From Parahaliea maris (GTDB lineage Bacteria > Pseudomonadota > Gammaproteobacteria > Pseudomonadales > Halieaceae): 64,000 bases of DNA. Location of the stretch: the NCBI RefSeq assembly GCF_008064665.1, contig NZ_VRZA01000004.1, forward strand, positions 310,001 through 374,000. Direction: 5' to 3'. Each line of letters starts with the position of its first letter. The stretch's first letter is position 1. The translations under genes were made by a program, and so were the position numbers. This document shows positions 1-7,493 of this stretch, in pieces. The notes beneath the pieces were generated by a model. The model was not told the DNA's origin. It ran no database searches and saw only the letters and a list, made by a program, of their open reading frames with translations.

Positions 1-115
1 ATATGCGTATCCCCCATCAGCTACAAACTGGTCAGTTCATCAAATGAGGTAGTGTTAGTATTCTTTGGCTTATTTTTCAGTGCGGAATAGGGCCCTGATA
101 CCTTAATTCGCGCAT

Positions 116-581
116 TCATAAGTTGCACTCACGCGTGACAAATGCGGCGAAGTCGTCACCAAAGGTCGCTTTGTCGTTGTTCCATATTTCCCGGACTGAA
201 GGACCTCGTAGGTACTGGCATGTGTACGTTCGCCAGCCGGCATAATCATCTTCGCCAAGGATGCCTTTCTTGTAAAAGCCGTGCGCCGCATCTAACGAGT
301 TCATCAATGCGTAGTTATATCCCCAGTACTGTTGGAACTCGGCGCCAGTCAGAGAGGAGATATCTTGATTTCCTTTTTCCAGCACCTGAGATAATTGGTC
401 ATTCTCCGCGGCTGTCAGCAGAATCTCGTTGGCCATTGAATTAAGATCCTGCAGTGCCTGAGCCGCCAGGGCCACAGTGTTTTGACGAATTTTCCCAAGC
501 CACTAGCAACAAAGACGCGACAACCGTTGCACCACCAAAGTAGGCCGCCCATCTGGATTTGGTGCTTTCGCTAGTTTCCAT
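116..581 (-). pseudogene. Frameshifted small single-pass membrane protein
   Basis: I do not recognise the family. An ATG at 581 follows a good ribosome site (AAGGAAG, 8 bases away) and opens a frame starting METSESTKSRW, then a hydrophobic segment (about residues 12-29). It leaves frame near the base run at 490-496 and soon reaches a stop. The rest continues one base out of step as a roughly 119-residue frame (116-475) with no ribosome site of its own and an upstream stop. Removing one base from the run joins an N-terminal membrane anchor to a soluble C-terminal half of about 125 residues. This is either a real frameshift or an assembly error in a G/A run. It is the last gene of the minus-strand cassette-like array. 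Confidence 0.55.
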
Positions 582-861
582 GATGACGCTTCCTTTTAAT
601 GGTTAAGAACCCTTTGCTTCATTCAGCTCAAATGCGTTGGGAGAGGGGCTCTGGTCCCTTTAGCGCATTTCGAACTCCATTTTATAATGCGGCCACATTC
701 TCATCAGGTTAGCTTGAAACATCTAGCGTGCAAATCATTTCCGATCGGTCTACGTATCGATTAGGGTAGGGGTATTGAGCGCCCCATGGACCGATGGGGG
801 CACTTTTACTAGCAGAGATAAAGGGGACAGAGACATAAGAATTCCAGCAAATTGGTCTTGG
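582..861. other. Gap between two cassette-like genes, no gene or clear attC seen
   Basis: This 280-base stretch carries no convincing reading frame on either strand; the 78-residue minus-strand frame at 750-986 overlaps the neighbouring gene and lacks a ribosome site. Unlike the other junctions of the array I could not find a paired attC-like hairpin here, so the cassette boundary is unresolved. The only signal is the ribosome site for the gene starting at 581. Confidence 0.4.
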
Positions 862-1314
862 TCAGAAACTAATCCCTCCGACCCCTTTTGCTGCTTTTGC
901 TCGATACTGTTCTTGAACGCTTTTCCCAACGTTTGTAATTGCCCAAATTTCACCGTCTGACCCTGTGCCATTTTTGGCAAAACCACGCGTCATCAAGGAA
1001 AAAAGAATAGACTCCGTTTTATCCAACGGTAGCGATACCTCACCAGAAACTGTTCTAGCATATCGCCATGTGTATCCCGGCTTTTGGAGAGAAACGAGTA
1101 TTCTAGCTTCCTCATCGGATAGGCCATCACTCTGTATGGCTTGCTTCTTCTGTTCCGGACTTGGTTCGGTTTGGTTTTCTATGATGGTATGAACCATTTT
1201 CATCTCAGCTTCGAATCCAGCACCTTTGAAGCGTGAAATCTTATCTAAATTTGAAAAAGCCAGTCCAATAGCGCCGGCCAGTATGGCTAACCCCATTTCC
1301 CCGGCTAGCTCCAT
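862..1314 (-). CDS. Hypothetical membrane protein with a winged-helix-like C-terminal half
   Basis: I do not recognise this protein. The ATG at 1314 gives 150 residues: one hydrophobic segment (about 5-22), a charged linker, then a region (about 60-145) whose pattern (SDEEARILVSL, then a FSLMTRGFA helix and a strand) resembles the winged-helix/DUF6429-like folds common in small cassette proteins. The frame stays open for 22 more codons upstream to an ATT at 1380 that overlaps the right end of attC-3. Those codons (IKILFQASSFIVLLGVSS...) encode a second hydrophobic helix, so the true protein may be a two-helix membrane protein of 172 residues with a non-ATG start. It belongs to the low-GC minus-strand array. 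Confidence 0.5.
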   Translation of the reverse strand: MELAGEMGLAILAGAIGLAFSNLDKISRFKGAGFEAEMKMVHTIIENQTEPSPEQKKQAIQSDGLSDEEARILVSLQKPGYTWRYARTVSGEVSLPLDKTESILFSLMTRGFAKNGTGSDGEIWAITNVGKSVQEQYRAKAAKGVGGISF

Positions 1315-1375
1315 AAATCCGAGAACACTGCTTACGCCAAGCAGAACAATAAATGAGGATGCTTGAAATAAAATT

Positions 1376-1454
1376 TTAATCGCCTAGGCCTTTTTATGCA
1401 TAAAGCCGTCAGTTGCGGCAACTGAAAGTTGTCCGCAACGTGGCCTTGTTACGC
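1376..1454 (-). repeat. attC-like recombination site 3
   Basis: On the minus strand the element opens with GCGTAAC (1454-1448) followed by AAGGCCA, has a central inverted repeat (GTTGCGG/CCGCAAC), and closes with GGCGATTA (1386-1379), a degenerate partner of the opening core. The first 15 bases (1441-1455 on the plus strand) are identical to those of the site at 2583-2597. As in that site, the stop codon of the preceding gene (higA) lies inside the opening core. This fits an integron attC site; the right core has lost the canonical GTT. Confidence 0.5.
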
Positions 1455-1739
1455 GCTCACGCTCAGAAGCGGCTCGACATGAGTAGCCGGCCGATTGGCG
1501 GAAAGATCATGAATTGCCTGAAGATTAAGCCAAAATTCCGGCGTGGTTTGAAATGCCTCGGAGAACAGCCAGGCTGTTTCAGGCGTAACGCCTCGCTTGC
1601 CCCGCACGATTTCGTTGACACGCTGAACTGAAATACCTACGTGAGCGGCAAGCGCCTTTTGGCTAACCCCTAAGGGCTCCAGGAATTCTTTGAGAAGTAT
1701 TACCCCAGGATGGGTAGCTGTTCTGTTACTAGGAATCAT
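1449..1739 (-). CDS. higA: HigA-type antitoxin, XRE family
   Basis: This is the antitoxin and autorepressor of a type II toxin-antitoxin pair. The 96-residue protein has the HigA signature: HPGVILLKEFLEPLG, then a helix-turn-helix of the XRE type (SQKALAAHVGISVQRVNEIVRG, about residues 25-46) and the C-terminal FWLNLQAIHDL. It starts with ATG 18 bases downstream of the higB stop, the usual toxin-first order of hig modules. Its TAA stop lies within the core of the attC-like site 3, a layout typical of integron cassettes. Such pairs are frequent in cassette arrays, where they are thought to stabilise the array; that role here is inference. Confidence 0.9.
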   Translation of the reverse strand: MIPSNRTATHPGVILLKEFLEPLGVSQKALAAHVGISVQRVNEIVRGKRGVTPETAWLFSEAFQTTPEFWLNLQAIHDLSANRPATHVEPLLSVSA

Positions 1740-1757
1740 AAGTTACCTCACACCTTT

Positions 1758-2048
1758 CTAGTGATAATCCATGATTTGGACATCATGGGCACCACTTTCA
1801 ATCCAGCGGAACACGATGCGCCACTGAGAATTAATTCGAATACTATGGAAGCCCTTTAAGTCTCCTTTCAGTGCTTCAAGTCTATTTCCAGGCGGCGATT
1901 TCAAATCATCGAGCACTTGAGCCGCATTCAAAACGTCAAGCTTATAAAGTGCCTGCTCATGTATTGGACCTGGAAATTTCCTACTCTTCCGACTGGAAAT
2001 GCCGTTGAAGAGGTCCGAAGTGCCACGATCGCCGAATGAAACTATCAT
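1758..2048 (-). CDS. higB: HigB-type toxin, RelE/ParE superfamily mRNA interferase
   Basis: The 96-residue product matches the HigB/plasmid-maintenance killer family: a start like MIVSFGDRGTSDLF, a central KLDVLNAAQVLDDLKSPPGNRLEALKGD segment (shown here in part: KLDVLNAA, LKSPPGNRLE), then the IRINSQWRIVFRW strand pair and a closing VQIMDYH. Family members cut mRNA on the ribosome; I infer the same here. It is the first gene of the pair with higA. A promoter-like sequence ends only eight bases before the ATG, and I see no Shine-Dalgarno sequence, so the message may be leaderless. The gene is less GC-rich than the flanking core genes. Confidence 0.9.
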   Translation of the reverse strand: MIVSFGDRGTSDLFNGISSRKSRKFPGPIHEQALYKLDVLNAAQVLDDLKSPPGNRLEALKGDLKGFHSIRINSQWRIVFRWIESGAHDVQIMDYH

Positions 2049-2056
2049 GTGTCAGA

Positions 2057-2085
2057 ATATTAATGGATACACGGTATTCATGCAA
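2057..2085 (-). promoter_or_regulatory. Candidate promoter of the higBA cassette
   Basis: On the minus strand TTGCAT (2085-2080) and TAATAT (2062-2057) are separated by 17 bases, and the higB ATG begins eight bases after the second box. The spacer contains a short palindrome (ATAC-CGT-GTAT) suitable for autorepression. Toxin-antitoxin cassettes usually bring their own promoter. Assigned by eye only. Confidence 0.4.
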
Positions 2086-2108
2086 TTGTGGCGCGATAGT
2101 GGCTTGGT

Positions 2109-2238
2109 GCGTAACGCAGCGTTAACCGGCAGCCTGCGGCGAAGCCGCGTCTCCGCGGAGACGTTTTTAGGTTATAGATGGTACTAGCAACGGACGTCCG
2201 GCGACCGAAGGGAGCGTACTGCCCGCTCTTGTTACATG
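2109..2238 (-). repeat. attC-like recombination site 2
   Basis: Reading the minus strand, the site opens with ATGTAAC (2237-2231) and AAGAGCGGGCAG, and closes with CTGCCGGTTAACGC followed by GCGTTAC (2117-2111). The arms pair imperfectly (TAAC with GTTA, GCG with CGC, GGCAG with CTGCC), leaving unpaired bases as in attC. The interior also folds (GTCTCCGCGGAGAC and GCGGCTTCGCCGC palindromes). The length, about 130 bases, is like that of Vibrio cassette repeats. It sits between the DUF6429 gene and the higBA cassette. Confidence 0.55.
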
Positions 2239-2255
2239 CCCCGGAACCTGGCGCT

Positions 2256-2501
2256 TTACTTGGCAAAGTGCTTCTTCATGAATTCGGGTGCTAGCTTTGC
2301 CCCTTCTTCGGTTAGGACCATGGACTTTTGCTTTCCTTTGGGATCATGAATCCAGCCCTTTTCGTACAAGAACTCTGTTAGACCCCAATCCATGCCCTTC
2401 CATACTCGGACTCCATAATCGTCATCCATCGCAGTCAGCGACAAGATTGCGAGAGCCACTTCAGCCAGTTTTTCATGGTCTAACTCATCTGGAAGATTCA
2501 T
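2256..2501 (-). CDS. DUF6429 family small protein
   Basis: An 81-residue soluble protein with a start MNLPDELDHEKLAEVALAIL, a middle VRVWKGMDWGLTEFLYEKGWI and a closing DPKGKQKSMVLTEEG (quoted in pieces). I recognise this as the DUF6429 pattern: a short helical lead followed by a winged-helix-like unit ending in a beta hairpin. No function is known to me for the family. The ATG is preceded by GGAGG (about eight bases away). It occupies one cassette, bounded by attC-like site 2 downstream and attC-like site 1 upstream, and has its own start signals but no promoter that I can identify. Confidence 0.75.
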   Translation of the reverse strand: MNLPDELDHEKLAEVALAILSLTAMDDDYGVRVWKGMDWGLTEFLYEKGWIHDPKGKQKSMVLTEEGAKLAPEFMKKHFAK

Positions 2502-2536
2502 TTTGCCACCTCCGAGAATACCGTGATGTGAGGGCC

Positions 2537-2597
2537 ATGTAACGCCGCCAACAAGGGCGCGTGGTACGCGCGACCCGCTGCTTGGCCTTGTTACGCG
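2537..2597 (-). repeat. attC-like recombination site 1
   Basis: On the minus strand the site opens GCGTAAC (2596-2590), AAGGCCAAGCAGCGGG, has a small loop region (CGCGTACCACGCG) and closes CCCTTGTTGGCGGC GTTAC (ending 2539). TAAC pairs with GTTA, GCCAA with TTGGC and GGG with CCC, with extra unpaired bases on one arm, the hallmark of attC. The TAA stop of the upstream antitoxin lies in the opening core. It is the clearest site of the three and shares 15 identical bases with site 3. Confidence 0.65.
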
Positions 2598-2872
2598 GCT
2601 GACACGTTGATTTTAACGCCAAGGGAATGCAGAACCTTTTGGACTGTCTCATATCTCGGCTTTGCCCCAGGAGCAAACGCCTTGTAGAGACTCTCCCGTC
2701 CCAAGCCTGAGTCTTGTGCTATAGCAGACATGCCCCGTGCTTTGGCGACATGCCCAATAGCTGCAAGAAATACACTGGGGTCATCTTCCTCAAGCGCAGC
2801 AGTGAGAAACTCTGCGATAGCTTCCTCACTATCGAGATAGGCACTTGGATCGAATTCTGTGATTTTAACCAT
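2591..2872 (-). CDS. HI1420/HigA-2-type antitoxin
   Basis: The 93-residue protein matches the putative addiction-module antidote family of HI1420 (COG3636): EFDPSAYLDSEEAIAEFL near the start, a helix-turn-helix (about residues 45-70, AKARGMSAIAQDSGLGRESLY) and the closing KVLHSLGVKINV. Family members bind and neutralise the toxin made by the gene just upstream and repress the pair's promoter. It starts five bases after the toxin stop, so the two are coupled. The stop codon is embedded in attC-like site 1, marking the end of the cassette. Confidence in the family is high; activity is inferred. Confidence 0.88.
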   Translation of the reverse strand: MVKITEFDPSAYLDSEEAIAEFLTAALEEDDPSVFLAAIGHVAKARGMSAIAQDSGLGRESLYKAFAPGAKPRYETVQKVLHSLGVKINVSAA

Positions 2873-2877
2873 AGCTG

Positions 2878-3177
2878 TTACTCCGCTCTCAATTCGGACA
2901 ATATATCCCGAGCGCGAGCTATATCTTTGCTTTGGCTCGATTTATCTCCGCCACATAGGAGGAGCACCACAAGGCCAGCTTTGCGGGTGAAGTAGACTCG
3001 GTAGCCTGGCCCAAAATGTATTCCGAGTTCATGCAGGCCGGAACCTAGTGATTTCGAATCGCCAGTATTACCTCGGCGCAGTGATTGGATTCGAACCAGT
3101 ATTCTCGCCAAGGCTTTTCGATCCTTTAGCTTCGAGAGCCATTTGGAGAAGACTTCAGTCTGCTGAACTTCATACGT
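2878..3177 (-). CDS. HI1419-type RelE/HigB toxin, without a canonical start codon
   Basis: The frame encodes the addiction-module killer family: YEVQQTEVFSKWLSKLKDRK, then ARILVRIQSLRRGN, LGSGLHELGIHFGPGYRVYF and a closing LLLCGGDKSSQSKDI. The conserved N-terminal part lies upstream of the first usual start (TTG at 3111). Exactly where the family begins (before YEVQQ) the codon is ACG (3177-3175), with a stop codon directly before it. So the gene either uses ACG, uses TTG and makes a shortened protein lacking the first 22 residues, or has lost its start by an ATG-to-ACG change. I annotate the full homologous span. It is followed after five bases by its antitoxin. Confidence 0.75.
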   Translation of the reverse strand, partial: TYEVQQTEVFSKWLSKLKDRKALARILVRIQSLRRGNTGDSKSLGSGLHELGIHFGPGYRVYFTRKAGLVVLLLCGGDKSSQSKDIARARDILSELRAE

Positions 3178-3186
3178 TCAGCGAGC

Positions 3187-3202
3187 GTATCCTTCTGGAT
3201 AC
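3187..3202 (-). promoter_or_regulatory. Inverted repeat upstream of the toxin-antitoxin pair, candidate autoregulatory operator
   Basis: GTATCC-TTCT-GGATAC is a perfect 6-4-6 inverted repeat ending about ten bases before the expected toxin start. Antitoxins with a helix-turn-helix repress their own operon at such palindromes, so this is the likely operator. It also contains the AAGGA that would serve as ribosome site for the toxin on the minus strand. Function is inferred. Confidence 0.45.
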
Positions 3203-3256
3203 AAACATGCAATCGATACGGCGCTTGCAGAGGCGGTGCAACGCCCGAGCACGCAC

Positions 3257-3290
3257 AAAAAAGCCCCGCACCTTCTCAGGCACGGGGCTT
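3257..3290 (-). terminator. Intrinsic terminator of acnB
   Basis: On the minus strand AAGCCCCG and CGGGGCTT form an 8-bp stem enclosing a second short CCT/AGG pairing, followed at once by six Ts. It lies about 30 bases past the acnB stop. It separates acnB from the cassette-like array and insulates that array from acnB transcription. Confidence 0.85.
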
Positions 3291-3321
3291 TCGGTTTAAG
3301 GCCTGAATATAAGGCGCTAGA

Positions 3322-5940
3322 TTAGGCCGCAGGCACCTCGCTAATCTCCACCGCTGCAATCCGCTTGCCTTCCTCGGCGCTCTTCTGGAACTCCACGATC
3401 TGGTCGAAGTTCATGTAGCGGTAGATCTCGGAGCTCATGGCATCCAGGTTCTGCGCGTATTCCATGTACTCCGCCGGGGTCGGCAGTTTGCCCAGGATGG
3501 CGCCCACACTGGCCAGCTCGGCGCTGGTCAGGTAGACGTTGGCGCCGTCGCCGAGGCGGTTGGGGAAGTTACGGGTGGAGGTGGACAGCACGGTGCTGTT
3601 GGCCGCCACGCGGGCCTGGTTGCCCATGCACAGGGAGCAGCCGGGCATTTCGGTGCGCGCACCGGCGGCGCCGAAGATGTTGAAGTAGCCTTCTTCCATC
3701 AGCTGGTGCTCATCCATGCGGGTGGGCGGACTGATCCACATGCGGGTGGAGATGCTGCCTTTGTGCTGGTCCAGCAGTTTGCCGGCCGCACGAAAATGGC
3801 CGATGTTGGTCATGCAGGAGCCGATAAAGACCTCATCGACTTTGTCACCCGCAACTTCTGAAAGAAGTTTGGCGTCGTCGGGGTCGTTGGGGCAGCAGAC
3901 GACAGGCTCGGTCACTTCGGCCAGGTCGATCTCGATCACCGCGGCGTACTCGGCGTCGGCGTCGGCTTCCATCAGCTCGGGGTTGGCCAGCCACTCTTCC
4001 ATCTTCTGGGCGCGTCGCTCCAGGGTGCGCGGGTCACCGTAGCCCTCGGCCACCATGCTGCGCAGCAGCACGATGTTGGAGCGCAGGTACTCGGCAATGG
4101 TGTCTTCGTCCAGCTTGATGGTACAGCCGGCGGCGGAGCGCTCGGCAGACGCGTCAGACAGCTCGAAAGCCTGTTCGACGGTCAGGCCGGTGAGGCCTTC
4201 GATCTCGAGGATGCGGCCGGAGAAGATGTTCTTCTTGCCTTTCTTCTCGACGGTCAGCAGACCTTCCTGGATGGCGTAGTAGGGGATGGCATGCACCAGG
4301 TCACGCAGGGTGATACCCGGCTGCATTTCGCCCTTGAAGCGCACCAGTACGGATTCCGGCATGTCCAGCGGCATTACACCGGTGGCGGCGGCGAAGGCCA
4401 CCAGGCCAGAGCCCGCGGGGAAGGAGATGCCCATCGGGAAGCGAGTGTGGGAGTCGCCGCCGGTGCCCACGGTGTCGGGCAGCAGCATGCGGTTCAGCCA
4501 GCTGTGGATGATGCCGTCACCCGGGCGCAGGCTCACGCCGCCGCGGGTCATGATGAAGTCGGGCAGGGTGTGCTGGGTGTCGATGTCCACGGGCTTGGGG
4601 TAGGCCGCGGTGTGGCAGAAGGACTGCATGGTCAGGTCGGCGGAGAAGCCGAGGCAGGCCAGGTCTTTCAGCTCGTCGCGGGTCATCGGGCCGGTGGTGT
4701 CCTGGGAGCCGACGGTGGTCATCTTGGGCTCGCAGTAGGTGCCGGGGCGGATGCCCTCGACGCCGCAGGCCTTGCCGACCATTTTCTGGGCCAGGGAGTA
4801 GCCCTTGCCGGTGTCGACGGGCTGCTCCGGAGTGCGGAACAGGTCGGAAACGGGCAGGCCCAGGGCTTCGCGGGCCTTGGTGGTCAGGCCGCGGCCGATG
4901 ATCAGGTTGATGCGGCCACCGGCGCGCACTTCGTCCAGCAGTACGTCGGACTTCAGTTCGAACTCGGAGACGGTCTCGCCGGCTTCGTTCAGGATCTTGC
5001 CGTCGTAGGGGCGGATCTCGATCACGTCACCCATGTTCAGGTTGTCGACGTCGGCCTCGAACACGAGGGCGCCGGCATCTTCCATGGTGTTGTAGAAGAT
5101 GGGGGCAACCTTGCCGCCGATGCAGATGCCGCCGCCTTTCTTGTTGGGTACGCCGGGCATGTCGTCGCCGAAGAACCACAGTACAGAGTTGGTGGCGGAC
5201 TTACGGGAGGAGCCGGTACCGACCACGTCGCCAACGAAGGCAACGGGAAGGCCCTTGGCCTGGATGTCGGCGACTTGCTGCATGGGGCCGGTCACGCCGT
5301 GCTCTTCCGGGGTCAGGCCGTCGCGGGTCATCTTGTACATGGCGCGGGCGTGCAGGGGGATGTCCGGGCGGCTCCAGGCGTCGGGCGCGGGGGACAGGTC
5401 GTCGGTGTTGGTCTCGCCGGTTACCTTGAACACGGCAACCTTGATGGACTCGGGTACGTCGTCGCGGGAGGTGAACCACTCGCCGGCGGCCCAGGATTCC
5501 ATCACCGCCTTGGCATTGGCGTTGCCGGCCTTGGCCAGTTCGTCCACGTCGTGGAAGGCGTCGAACATCAGCAGGGTGTGCTTGAGCTCGGTGGCGGCCA
5601 GCTCTGCCAGGTCAGCGTCGTCCAGCAGTTCCACCAGGGTGGCGATGTTGTAGCCGCCGTGCATGTTGCCCAGCAGTTTCACTGCGGCGGGCTTGTCGAT
5701 CAGGGGGGAGGTGGCCTCACCCTTGACGATGGCAGACAGGAAGCCGGCTTTCACGTAGGCCGCTTCGTCAACACCCGGGGGCACGCGGTCGGTGATCAGT
5801 TCCAGCAGGAAGGCCTCTTCACCCGCCGGCGGGCTTTTCAGCAGCTCCACCAATGCCGCAACCTGCTCGGCGTTCAGGGGCTTGGGGGGAATATCCTGGG
5901 CGGCGCGTTCCGCTACGTGTTCACGATAGGCTTCTAGCAC
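3322..5940 (-). CDS. acnB: Bifunctional aconitate hydratase 2 / 2-methylisocitrate dehydratase
   Basis: AcnB interconverts citrate and isocitrate in the TCA cycle and can dehydrate 2-methylisocitrate in propionate breakdown; it is cytoplasmic. The 872 residues match the AcnB length (865 in E. coli) and domain order: N-terminal HEAT-like domain, swivel domain, then the three catalytic domains. The [4Fe-4S] ligands are in place (Cys709 in [10 protein letters not shown], Cys768 and Cys771 in CSLCMGNQ). The start is GTG at 5940, seven bases after AAAGGAG. It is a single-gene unit with its own promoter (6032-6037) and terminator (3257-3290). AcnB-type enzymes can bind RNA without the cluster; nothing here tests that. 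Confidence 0.98.
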   Translation of the reverse strand: MLEAYREHVAERAAQDIPPKPLNAEQVAALVELLKSPPAGEEAFLLELITDRVPPGVDEAAYVKAGFLSAIVKGEATSPLIDKPAAVKLLGNMHGGYNIATLVELLDDADLAELAATELKHTLLMFDAFHDVDELAKAGNANAKAVMESWAAGEWFTSRDDVPESIKVAVFKVTGETNTDDLSPAPDAWSRPDIPLHARAMYKMTRDGLTPEEHGVTGPMQQVADIQAKGLPVAFVGDVVGTGSSRKSATNSVLWFFGDDMPGVPNKKGGGICIGGKVAPIFYNTMEDAGALVFEADVDNLNMGDVIEIRPYDGKILNEAGETVSEFELKSDVLLDEVRAGGRINLIIGRGLTTKAREALGLPVSDLFRTPEQPVDTGKGYSLAQKMVGKACGVEGIRPGTYCEPKMTTVGSQDTTGPMTRDELKDLACLGFSADLTMQSFCHTAAYPKPVDIDTQHTLPDFIMTRGGVSLRPGDGIIHSWLNRMLLPDTVGTGGDSHTRFPMGISFPAGSGLVAFAAATGVMPLDMPESVLVRFKGEMQPGITLRDLVHAIPYYAIQEGLLTVEKKGKKNIFSGRILEIEGLTGLTVEQAFELSDASAERSAAGCTIKLDEDTIAEYLRSNIVLLRSMVAEGYGDPRTLERRAQKMEEWLANPELMEADADAEYAAVIEIDLAEVTEPVVCCPNDPDDAKLLSEVAGDKVDEVFIGSCMTNIGHFRAAGKLLDQHKGSISTRMWISPPTRMDEHQLMEEGYFNIFGAAGARTEMPGCSLCMGNQARVAANSTVLSTSTRNFPNRLGDGANVYLTSAELASVGAILGKLPTPAEYMEYAQNLDAMSSEIYRYMNFDQIVEFQKSAEEGKRIAAVEISEVPAA

Positions 5941-6031
5941 GGTAGAGCTCCTTTAGAGATGGCCGCCCGATGGCTGGGTCGCGGCAGTTGCAGACCCCGG
6001 GGCAGTCCGGTGGAGGAAAAATCGGGCTCGG

Positions 6032-6037
6032 ATTATA
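6032..6037 (-). promoter_or_regulatory. -10 box upstream of acnB
   Basis: TATAAT reads on the minus strand at 6037-6032, about 95 bases before the acnB GTG. No good -35 box is present 17 bases upstream, where the sequence is A/T-rich (TTGATTAATTTAATTG around 6047-6065). The surrounding AT-rich patch stands out in a GC-rich genome, in keeping with a promoter. Confidence 0.5.
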
Positions 6038-6146
6038 GCCCGTTCCTTGAAACAATTAAATTAATCAAGCGCTTATACCGTGCATTCACCCAGCTGATAC
6101 CTTAGACTCGGTGGCGCTGTTCACCGCACCTCGTAAAGCCGTATTT

Positions 6147-6635
6147 ATGCTCGACCCCACCATCAAAACCCCCTGTATCGGCGTCTGTTCCACCGGTATC
6201 GGCGATGCTGTGTGCCGGGGCTGCAAGCGTTTTTCCCACGAGGTCATCCACTGGAACAGCTACACCCCGGAGCAGAAGCGGGCCATCGACGGGCGCCTGT
6301 CGGGCTTTTTGTCCCAGTGCGTGAGCAACAAGCTGCGGGTGACCGACAAGGCCCTGCTGCAGTGGCAGCTGGAGGTGCAGCAGGTGCGCCATGTGGCCCA
6401 CCACGACGAGTACTGCTGGGTGTTCAGCCTGCTCAAGGCCGGGGCAGGGCAGATCACCGACACCCACGAGTTCGGCTTCGCCGTGGATGCCGACTTCAGC
6501 GCGCTGCCCCTGGTGGAACTGCGCGACCTGATCGACCGGGAGTTCTTTATTTTGTCCGAGGCCCACTACGAGCGCTATATCCAGACGCCGGATCTCTTTG
6601 CCGAGAGCCTGTCGGAAGCTGAGAGCCCCGCATGA
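6147..6635 (+). CDS. DUF1289 domain protein
   Basis: The 162-residue product opens with the DUF1289 signature: TPCIGVCSTGIGDAVCRGCKR (residues about 6-26, shared with small YdhL-type proteins), with three conserved cysteines, and then HEVIHWNSYTPEQKRAI. The C-terminal extension of about 110 residues is longer than in minimal members and not familiar to me. I chose the ATG at 6147, which puts the signature at its usual place; an in-frame GTG at 6111 would add 12 residues. Its TGA overlaps the ATG of miaE (ATGA), so the two are co-transcribed and translationally coupled. The cysteines suggest metal binding; the role is unknown. Confidence 0.85.
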   Translation: MLDPTIKTPCIGVCSTGIGDAVCRGCKRFSHEVIHWNSYTPEQKRAIDGRLSGFLSQCVSNKLRVTDKALLQWQLEVQQVRHVAHHDEYCWVFSLLKAGAGQITDTHEFGFAVDADFSALPLVELRDLIDREFFILSEAHYERYIQTPDLFAESLSEAESPA

Positions 6636-7249
6636 GCAAGGCCGTCGATATCACGCCCATCCGCGAGTTCCTGTCCTGCGCCACGCCGCCCGCCTGGGTG
6701 AACTGGGCGCTGGAGAACCCTGCCCTGATGCTGGTGGACCACGCCAATTGCGAGAAGAAGGCCGCCTCCACCGCCCTCAACCTGATGTACCGCTACACCG
6801 ACCACCCGGTGCTGCTCAACAAGCTGTCCCGGCTGGCGCGGGAAGAGCTGCGCCACTTCGAGCAGGTGATCGCCATCATGGGCAAGCGGGGCATCGACTA
6901 CCCACAGCTCAGCGCCGCCCGCTACGCCGGCGGCTTGCGCGACCAGGTGCGCAAGCAGGAGCCCGGCCGGCTGGTGGATACCCTGCTGGTAGGGGCCATT
7001 ATCGAGGCCCGCTCCTGCGAGCGCTTCGCCTGCCTGGTGCCGGTACTGGATGAGGAACTGGGTGCCTTCTACGGCTCCCTGCTGAAGTCCGAATCCCGCC
7101 ACTTCATGGACTACCTGAAGTTGGCGCGGCAGATCAGCTCGGAGGAGGAGGTCGGTGAACGACTTCAGGTGTTACTTGAAGTGGAGCGCGAGCTGATCGA
7201 GTCCCCGGACACTGAATTCCGCTTTCACAGCGGCGTGCCTGCAGCGTAG
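6632..7249 (+). CDS. miaE: tRNA 2-methylthio-N6-isopentenyladenosine-37 hydroxylase
   Basis: MiaE is an oxygen-dependent diiron enzyme that hydroxylates the isopentenyl group of ms2i6A37 in tRNAs reading UNN codons. The 205-residue protein has the ferritin-like four-helix pattern with the expected ligands: Glu41, Glu72 and His75 (EELRHF), Glu125, then Glu154 and His157 (ESRHF). Its length matches the family. The ATG overlaps the stop of the DUF1289 gene. The enzyme needs O2 and in Salmonella links growth on dicarboxylates to aerobiosis. A perfect FNR box follows 58 bases downstream but points to the next gene. Confidence 0.95.
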   Translation: MSKAVDITPIREFLSCATPPAWVNWALENPALMLVDHANCEKKAASTALNLMYRYTDHPVLLNKLSRLAREELRHFEQVIAIMGKRGIDYPQLSAARYAGGLRDQVRKQEPGRLVDTLLVGAIIEARSCERFACLVPVLDEELGAFYGSLLKSESRHFMDYLKLARQISSEEEVGERLQVLLEVERELIESPDTEFRFHSGVPAA

Positions 7250-7306
7250 TTTTGCTTTCAAAAGGCTTCACAACCTTATGAATTTAAAGACTATTCCACT
7301 CAATAA

Positions 7307-7320
7307 TTGATCTGAATCAA
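7307..7320 (+). promoter_or_regulatory. Perfect FNR/Anr-type box upstream of a DUF3604 gene
   Basis: TTGAT-CTGA-ATCAA matches the FNR/Anr consensus (TTGAT-N4-ATCAA) exactly. A -10-like TATACT lies at 7361-7366 with no good -35, which puts the box centre about 60 bases before the likely start site, a position used for activation by FNR-type regulators. A GC-rich hairpin (GCGCCGG/CCGGCGC, 7321-7342) sits directly after the box. The downstream gene starts at 7494, so the leader would be about 120 bases. Confidence 0.55.
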
Positions 7321-7493
7321 GCGCCGGTGCAATCGCCGGCGCGGATCTGCCTGCCCTGTCTATACTCATACTCAGTTCATGGGTTTACAGCTACCCATCG
7401 GCTACAACAACAAGAATGCGCCGGCGGTCTGCCGGTCCAGGCTGAGGGTCGCCACGTCGGGTGGCCCATCCTTCAGGAAAGGAGGGTATTACC

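Noticed and set aside
750-986. 78-codon minus-strand frame overlapping the cassette membrane protein
   Set aside because: Overlaps a better-supported frame, lacks a ribosome site and has no pattern of its own.
3231-3250. Possible attI or right half of an attC (GGGCGTTGCACC on the minus strand)
   Set aside because: Only one core-like half is visible and it differs from GTTRRRY at one position; no pairing partner before the acnB terminator.
4291-5937. 548-codon open frame on the plus strand opposite acnB
   Set aside because: It is the mirror of a GC-rich gene with strong codon bias; the translation is Gly/Val/His-rich, without domains or a ribosome site.
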